From contig NC_135384.1 of NCBI RefSeq assembly GCF_049243985.1, forward strand, positions 501,001 through 565,000: DNA of 64,000 nucleotides. Direction: 5' to 3'. Shown one piece after another: positions 55,385 to 64,000 of this stretch. Position numbers and translations under genes: made by a program. The notes under the pieces were generated by a model. That model had not been told where the DNA came from. It was given only the letters and a program-made list of their open reading frames with translations, and did no database searches. Each line of letters starts with the position of its first letter. Positions within the stretch are counted from its first letter, which is position 1. The stretch comes from Paroedura picta (lineage: Eukaryota > Chordata > Lepidosauria > Squamata > Gekkonidae).

Positions 55385-55640
55385 CCCTCGCCCCGCAGGC
55401 GCCCCCCGCCACTGCGCACGCGCCCTCCGCCCCCGGCGCATGCTCCGCTCGGCGCCTCGCCTGCCCGACCGTCGCCGCGGCCCCTCGCGTCTGCACGGCG
55501 CATGCTCCAAGGCGGCGGGGCCCGGGAAGAAGGGAGGGAGCCGTCAGGGGCGCCCTTGGCGTCACGTGCCGCGCGCGTTGGCCCCGCTCCCGCCCACCGA
55601 TCGCCGACGGCGCAGGCGCGAGCCCTCCCCGCCCCCCCCA
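55140..55640 (-). promoter_or_regulatory. CpG island over AGFG2 exon 1
   Basis: Dense CpG spans the first AGFG2 exon and about 250 bases upstream, with GCGCATGCTCC and repeated GGCGCAGGCGCG-type motifs (reverse TGCGCA/GCGC) typical of NRF1-like promoter sites. The transcription start is not determined. Confidence 0.75.
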
Positions 55641-55849
55641 GGCCCCCTCAGAAGGCGAGTGCCCCCCCACCCCCCCTTCGGGCCCATTGGAGGAATTCGG
55701 CCTCAGGCCCCGAAGTGGGGGACGGAGGGACCCCGGGCAGCCCCCTTCTCCATCCTCCGCAGGGGGAAAGGCCTGGTCCCGAGTCAGCCTCCGCAAAGGG
55801 AAGGGAGGCCCAGCCGCGACAGAGCCAGGAACCCAAAAGCTGAGCTGTA

Positions 55850-56310
55850 ATCAAGCAATATAAAGTCTCAGGAACCATTGTTCACTAAAGTGCACCAATA
55901 CTGGGTTAAAACAAAGTATTAAAAAACTGTACAGCTCTAACGACACATGAACAGACCAAATGCGTTTCGACCCTCCTGGGTCTCCCTCGGTGGTCAATAA
56001 GAATATATCATCTAAAACCAATTATGGTTTGTCATCCAGAGCATCTGAATTCGAAGTCCAGCGGGGCAGCCCCCTGAGACCAGAAGCGCAAGTCCCTCGT
56101 GGCCCTGCAAAGGTTTATTGTGACAATCTTTGTGTGCTTCAGGCCCACTTTGTCAGGTGCTTGAAATGCAATTCTCAACCCCTGGGTATACATTGGCATG
56201 GACACTGCGGGATAGAAGAATGCAAGGGGTCTCGCCTCTAACGGCCCACAAGGAGAGCAAAGCACTGGAATCCAGGGGTAAGCCGCATCCGGCCCTGGAG
56301 AGTTCATTTC
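55850..56310. repeat. Unidentified dispersed repeat
   Basis: AT-richer than its flanks, with 'CAGACCAAATGCGTTTCGAC' followed by CCTCCTGGGTCTCCC, a phrase style seen at the ends of several vertebrate retroelements, and a short open piece reading HFVRCLKCNSQPLGIHWHGH. I cannot place the family. It is broken and short; nothing here supports a living element. Confidence 0.35.
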
Positions 56311-56760
56311 ATTGCCATGACTAAAAGCCACTTAAGGACCTCCTTGGTGAATTTGGCCAGCCCCTTTCGAAAGCCAGATAGGCATGTAGCCATCACAATA
56401 TTCCCCAGCAGTGAGTTCCACAGGACAATTCTTCAAGCAAAGAAGCGTTTCCTGCTGGACAGATTTCTTTGCTGCAGGGCAGCTTCTAGCGTGTTAAAAC
56501 CATACAAAAGATGAAAGCCCATAATGACAAACAGGACGACTATGCAGCCTTCCACTGGTTGCTCTGGAGAGGGTGGCCCTCCGGGCTTTTCTTGTCTGAG
56601 CATTTTGAAGGGCTTGTGATCCTGAACGCGTGAACACAGCAGCCTGCTCCAGTCCGGCTTCTTAGGCAGGTATGCAAAGCTTTTGATTTTGAAAGCCAGC
56701 CTTGTGATTCTGAGGGACTGGTAGGGGGGGGGGAAGGGAGGGGGTAATGATTCTGAGTTT
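56311..56760 (-). mobile_element. CR1-like LINE fragment, reversed
   Basis: 'CAGTGAGTTCCACAGGACAA' and 'AAAGAAGCGTTTCCTGCTGG' are reversed CR1-type 3′-half phrases also found in the 200-690 copy region. It lies between AGFG2 and NYAP1. The boundaries are approximate. Confidence 0.5.
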
Positions 56761-57330
56761 AGATTTTCAAACTGCCTTGTGTATGGGAGTGTTGGAACTG
56801 CAAATCTTTTGTTTGCTTCATTAAAAATACCAGTTTTTGTGCAGTTTTCCAATCACTGCAAAAGGAGGTAGGTAAAGAAGCAGCTACTTAGCACTTCACA
56901 GGTTTTCAGGGAATCATGTTCCATCCCTCAGTCCTGTGGGAGTTCACAGCAGCAAGGGGTGAAGGTGTCCTGTCACCTTAACTGCCCCTGCATAACCTAA
57001 CACCTCCAGACACACAGCTCTTGTGTTCTTGCAAACTCTTGTCATGTGCTCTCTGAACCTGTTTGGGGCCTGTGCTCCCCCTCCCTTCAGTCCAGTAATT
57101 GACTTTCTGGAGTTCTCCTGCACAGCTAACTACAAACCTTTTCCTGTACAGGAGGCTTCATGCACCTGACTGGCAGCTTTTGCAAGCACGGCATTTGTGT
57201 GGGGTTCAGAACAGCAGGTTATAAAACTGGGAAGGGGTTTGTGGACCACAGTTTGTATCCCACAGTACCCCACCAGTTCCAAGTAGGACACTAACCTTTC
57301 CCCCAGTTCTTCGGGAAGCAAAAGAGGAGA
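56761..57330. other. Intergenic, nothing recognised
   Basis: Unique-looking sequence between repeat blocks. No gene or RNA was seen. Confidence 0.5.
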
Positions 57331-57670
57331 AAATTCCTAAGAACATAGAAAATAAGAGAGGCCATGTTGGCTCAGGACAATGACTTATCCAGTCCAACAC
57401 TCTGTAAATCACACAGTGGCCAAAACTCAGTGCCATTAGGAAGTCAACCAGCAGGGTCAGAACTCCAGCATTCAGTCTGGTTCGGTCTCTGTTTCCCAGA
57501 CATTGGCCCACTGTTTCTTTGGCGTGATTACCAACTTTCAGGTGGTACCTGGAGATCCCCCCTCCCCATTCCAACTGATCTTCAGGTGGCCAAGATGAAT
57601 TCCTCGGAAGAAAATGCCTCCAATGGAGGGTGGACTCCAGTATGTAGCATTTCTAGGTCCAAGTTGGGAA
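57331..57670. mobile_element. Two adjoining dispersed repeats
   Basis: 57331-57480 has 'AGAGAGGCCATGTTGGCTCA' and 'CAGTCCAACACTCTGTAAAT' then 'CACACAGTGGCCAAAACTCA', a phrase set extremely common in lizard genomes. 57525-57670 is a partial copy of the palindromic 14865 element: 'CCTCCAATGGAGGGTGGACT' inside and 'GGTGGTACCTGGAGATCCCC' at one end. The second seems to have inserted beside, or into, the first. Confidence 0.6.
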
Positions 57671-58087
57671 AGATCGGCAGGGGGCAGAGGCCTATCTAGA
57701 GAGGAGGCCGGCTCAAGAGAGGATGGGGGCTTGCGGGTGGGCCCAAAAGGTATCCAGGATTTTGCTTCTTCCTGCTGGAGCCACGGGGGCTCTTCAGACT
57801 TTCTGCTCAGCATCCTACAGCTCAGTCGCCCTCCTGCCTATTGACAAACAGAAGTCCACAGAAGCATTCCCCGCCGAGATTGGCAGGGCCCGTGTCTTTT
57901 ATGCCAGTCTCATACTCCTAAATGGCACAGAAACCAGGTTCTGCTGCATGCCGAGGAGAAGTTCCTGCCACTGAGCCACAGCCCCCAAGCTCCTGGTGTT
58001 CTTCTCTGCTCCTGTCTCTACTAGAGAGCCCAGAACCACACACAAGAAACTAGTCCACAGTAGAGCGACCCAGTGTGACAGTTCTGT

Positions 58088-58093
58088 TTTATT
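58088..58093 (-). terminator. NYAP1 polyadenylation signal
   Basis: AATAAA on the minus strand (TTTATT on plus) about 2.25 kb after the NYAP1 stop. An earlier candidate lies near 59540, so alternative 3′ ends are possible. Confidence 0.55.
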
Positions 58094-60343
58094 TTCATTG
58101 TTTCTCAATATATAAATACCCTCCCACGAATCCCCAGCATAAATATTTTTGCAAAGCAGTTCCATCATCTTGCTACGCTAGACAATCTTGTGAAATATTT
58201 AAATCAGGGGCTGGAGCATAAAACCAAGGAGTCCCGACTGGGTTCTCCTTCACCCTGACGGCGCCGTACCCAGTTTTTTAACCCTAATTCATGCCAACGC
58301 CCCAACCGGTCCAGCCGTGTCTTGTGGACGCTAACAGGAAATGGTGGCAGATGGATTTGCTCATGGTTCTGAAGCAGAAGTGGGTGAGGGGACGGTGTGG
58401 ATGATGCTGAGAGGGCCCCGGACCAGTTCCAGAAGCTTCGTTCCCAAATCTGTTGGCTGAGGGTGAGTCTTTGATGAGAAAGGACAAAACGCTGCCAGCC
58501 TGGAGTGGCTTGCCTGGCACAGGGCAGAGGAAAACCCTTTGGCTCCACCTCTGCCAGCATGGGCCGTCACCAGGAGAGAGACGGAGAGTTCAGCACAAAG
58601 AGGTGGCCTCACGGAGAGGAATACCAGCAGAGAGAGAGGCTGCAAGGCCGGTGAGGGGGGAAGTCAGGACAAGAGGCTGCTGCTGCTGCTGCTGCTGCTG
58701 CTTGGCCAGTCCTGCCTGGAGGCTTGGTTGGGGCCATCTTTCTAACACTGCAGAGCCTGCCTGGGCTTCCCCTGTGATCCCACCGACTAGTCCTATGAAC
58801 CGGACGGGGTAATACCCAAAGAAGAAGGTTCTCACCCCTGTGGGAGGCACTGAGCGCATGATCACAACAGTGATGAGCGACACGAGTCGCCACCAGGAAT
58901 CCCACCCTGTCTCTTGTAGCCCACATTGAGCAAAACCCACCCTGTGAGGTTGCCCAAAGAGGGTGAGAAACTTTGCCAGGACATGGAGCCAGGCTGGAGT
59001 TCAGACTTAGCGCCATTGCCGGATGCCTGGGGAAGACACAAGCAGGAGAGCTCCCGCATTCCCCGCCCCGTGGCCCGGCAGCACAGTTCCAGCAGCACTT
59101 CAAGCCAAGCTCATCCCCCCAGGGAGGGCTGATTCCACTGAAAGCTTCTCCCCATCCCCACCCTGGATTTTGGCTTTTCTGACCAGTGAAAAAGGGACAT
59201 TTCAAGCAGATTTCAGTGAGAAGAGTCAGCGGGAGAGGAAAGACAGCACACAGCCCCTCCTGGAGTCTCCAGGCACCTGCTGACATTCAGAACTGGCTTT
59301 CAATGTAAGCCAAATGAACCAGGGAAGAAGGGAACGGACACTGCGGCGGATTATTTTTGTAAACGGGAGATGTAGCTAACAGTTTTCCTACAAAGGAAAA
59401 CATTGGCATTTTTATTATCGGGGAGGAAAGTTTATGGAAAACTGCATTTTCAACCCAAAGTTTCTGCCCCTTCTTCTAATTTGCCGGACTAGAAAACTCT
59501 GATTTCACAATTTCACTGCTAGACTGGGAAATGTTTGCTTATTTTATTTTGTAAGCTGATGGAGTCTGCCCCACAGCCAGAGATACAGATGCCAAGAAAG
59601 CAGCGGCTCAGTCTTAAGCGCCTGCTCTTCTCTCCCCTCTGCCCCTCCCCTGGGGATGGAGAGGCAGCTTGTGTCCAGGCATCCCAGCCTACAGAACTGG
59701 CCGCCCAAACGGCTTGGCAGATGCAGTGGGAGACGGCAACCACTCCGGTCTGGACTCTGCTTGGAAACGACAACCCCCGTTACCCACCCTCCTCCCCCGC
59801 GACAGAGTAACACCCGTGAGAATCTGGACATGCCCCTGGCACTCCGAGCCCTCCCTCTTCGCAAAGACCACAGACGTGCGGCTGCCCTGCTCACACTCCC
59901 AGGCTGGCCCCCTCCGGGAAAGAGGAATGGCGGCATCTTCCAGGTGGGTGGTTGGCACAGGCGCGGTGGGTGCGGAGGGTGAGGGCCAGGGGTTCCAGCG
60001 GGTAACCTTGCCCCCCTCTAAGACACAGCCCCCTGTGGGGTGAGCCTCTGGGGCAGCCGTTCCCGCCAAGGGTCCTTGAGGTGAGGCAACAGGCTTTCCA
60101 CGCGGCTTTCCCAGAGCTGCTTTTGACCCTGGATCTTGGCTGAAGAGCCGTCTGCCTGGCTTTGCCCGCGGTTGTGTTCTTGCCATCGCCCAGCTGGGGG
60201 CAGCACCCAAGCAGCCCACGGTCTCTGCAGAGTCCCAGGCCAGGGGCCACGGGCAGGGCGCCACGCTGCCAGCAGTTAGCCCTGCGCCGTGTCCCGCTCG
60301 GCTCGCACAAGGCACCGGTTCCTCGGGGCTCAGCCCCGCGCCC
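58094..60343 (-). other. Presumed NYAP1 3′ untranslated region
   Basis: No coding frame is recognised. It contains a CTG/CAG repeat at 58675-58702 and AT-rich stretches at 59340-59560 with poly(A)-like signals. GC content is lower than in the coding exons. Confidence 0.5.
58675..58702 (-). repeat. Uninterrupted CAG repeat in the NYAP1 3′ UTR
   Basis: About nine perfect CTG units on plus (CAG in the sense transcript). Being perfect, it is likely to vary in length. Confidence 0.85.

Positions 60344-64000
<3,657 letters not shown>

Noticed and set aside
55960-56241. Zinc-knuckle-like protein piece (CLKCNSQPLGIHWHGHC)
   Set aside because: The spacing is not a standard CCHC knuckle, the frame is short and it sits in repeat DNA. 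Not enough to call a protein or an element family.

Overview
This is vertebrate nuclear DNA, most likely from a squamate reptile (lizard or snake) and probably from a gene-dense, GC-rich microchromosome. The evidence is spliced genes with GT-AG introns, at least four CpG-island promoters, 3′ fragments of CR1-type LINEs, two or more tRNA-headed SINE families and a palindromic element of the kind abundant in lizards. G/C homopolymer runs of 8-14 bases occur throughout. The species call is inference; the vertebrate call is certain.

Layout, left to right. 0.2-0.7 kb: CR1 fragment. 0.8-5.0 kb (+): an INCA1-like gene, only partly resolved. 5.0-8.2 kb: intergenic, with a second CR1 fragment. 8.2-31.9 kb (+): complete CAMTA2, 22 coding exons that join in frame (about 1316 aa), with a CpG-island promoter and a 3′ UTR ending at an ATTAAA signal. 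32-35.6 kb (+): SAP25, 5′ end unresolved. 36.2-37.0 kb (-): a small predicted membrane/coiled-coil gene, tail-to-tail with SAP25. 37.2-37.9 kb: CR1 fragment plus a G-run-spaced tandem repeat. 38.0-43.2 kb (-): insulin receptor substrate, IRS3 by synteny, two coding exons. 46.5-47.4 kb (+): a short RHBDD1/RHBDL4-like rhomboid protease. 49.7-55.4 kb (-): complete AGFG2, 12 exons, 437 aa. 58.1-64.0 kb (-): NYAP1, whose 5′ end lies beyond the right edge.

INCA1-CAMTA2 is the gene pair found on human 17p13, while SAP25, IRS3, AGFG2 and NYAP1 are neighbours on human 7q22/mouse chromosome 5. The window therefore joins two blocks that are separate in humans. The genes do not form a pathway operon. Two of them (IRS3 and NYAP1) are tyrosine-phosphorylated scaffolds that recruit PI3K, and two (CAMTA2 and SAP25) are nuclear transcription regulators. 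No viral element, CRISPR array or bacterial-style system was seen. The least explained items are the small membrane gene at 36.2-37.0 kb, the rhomboid, and the tandem repeat at 37.67 kb.
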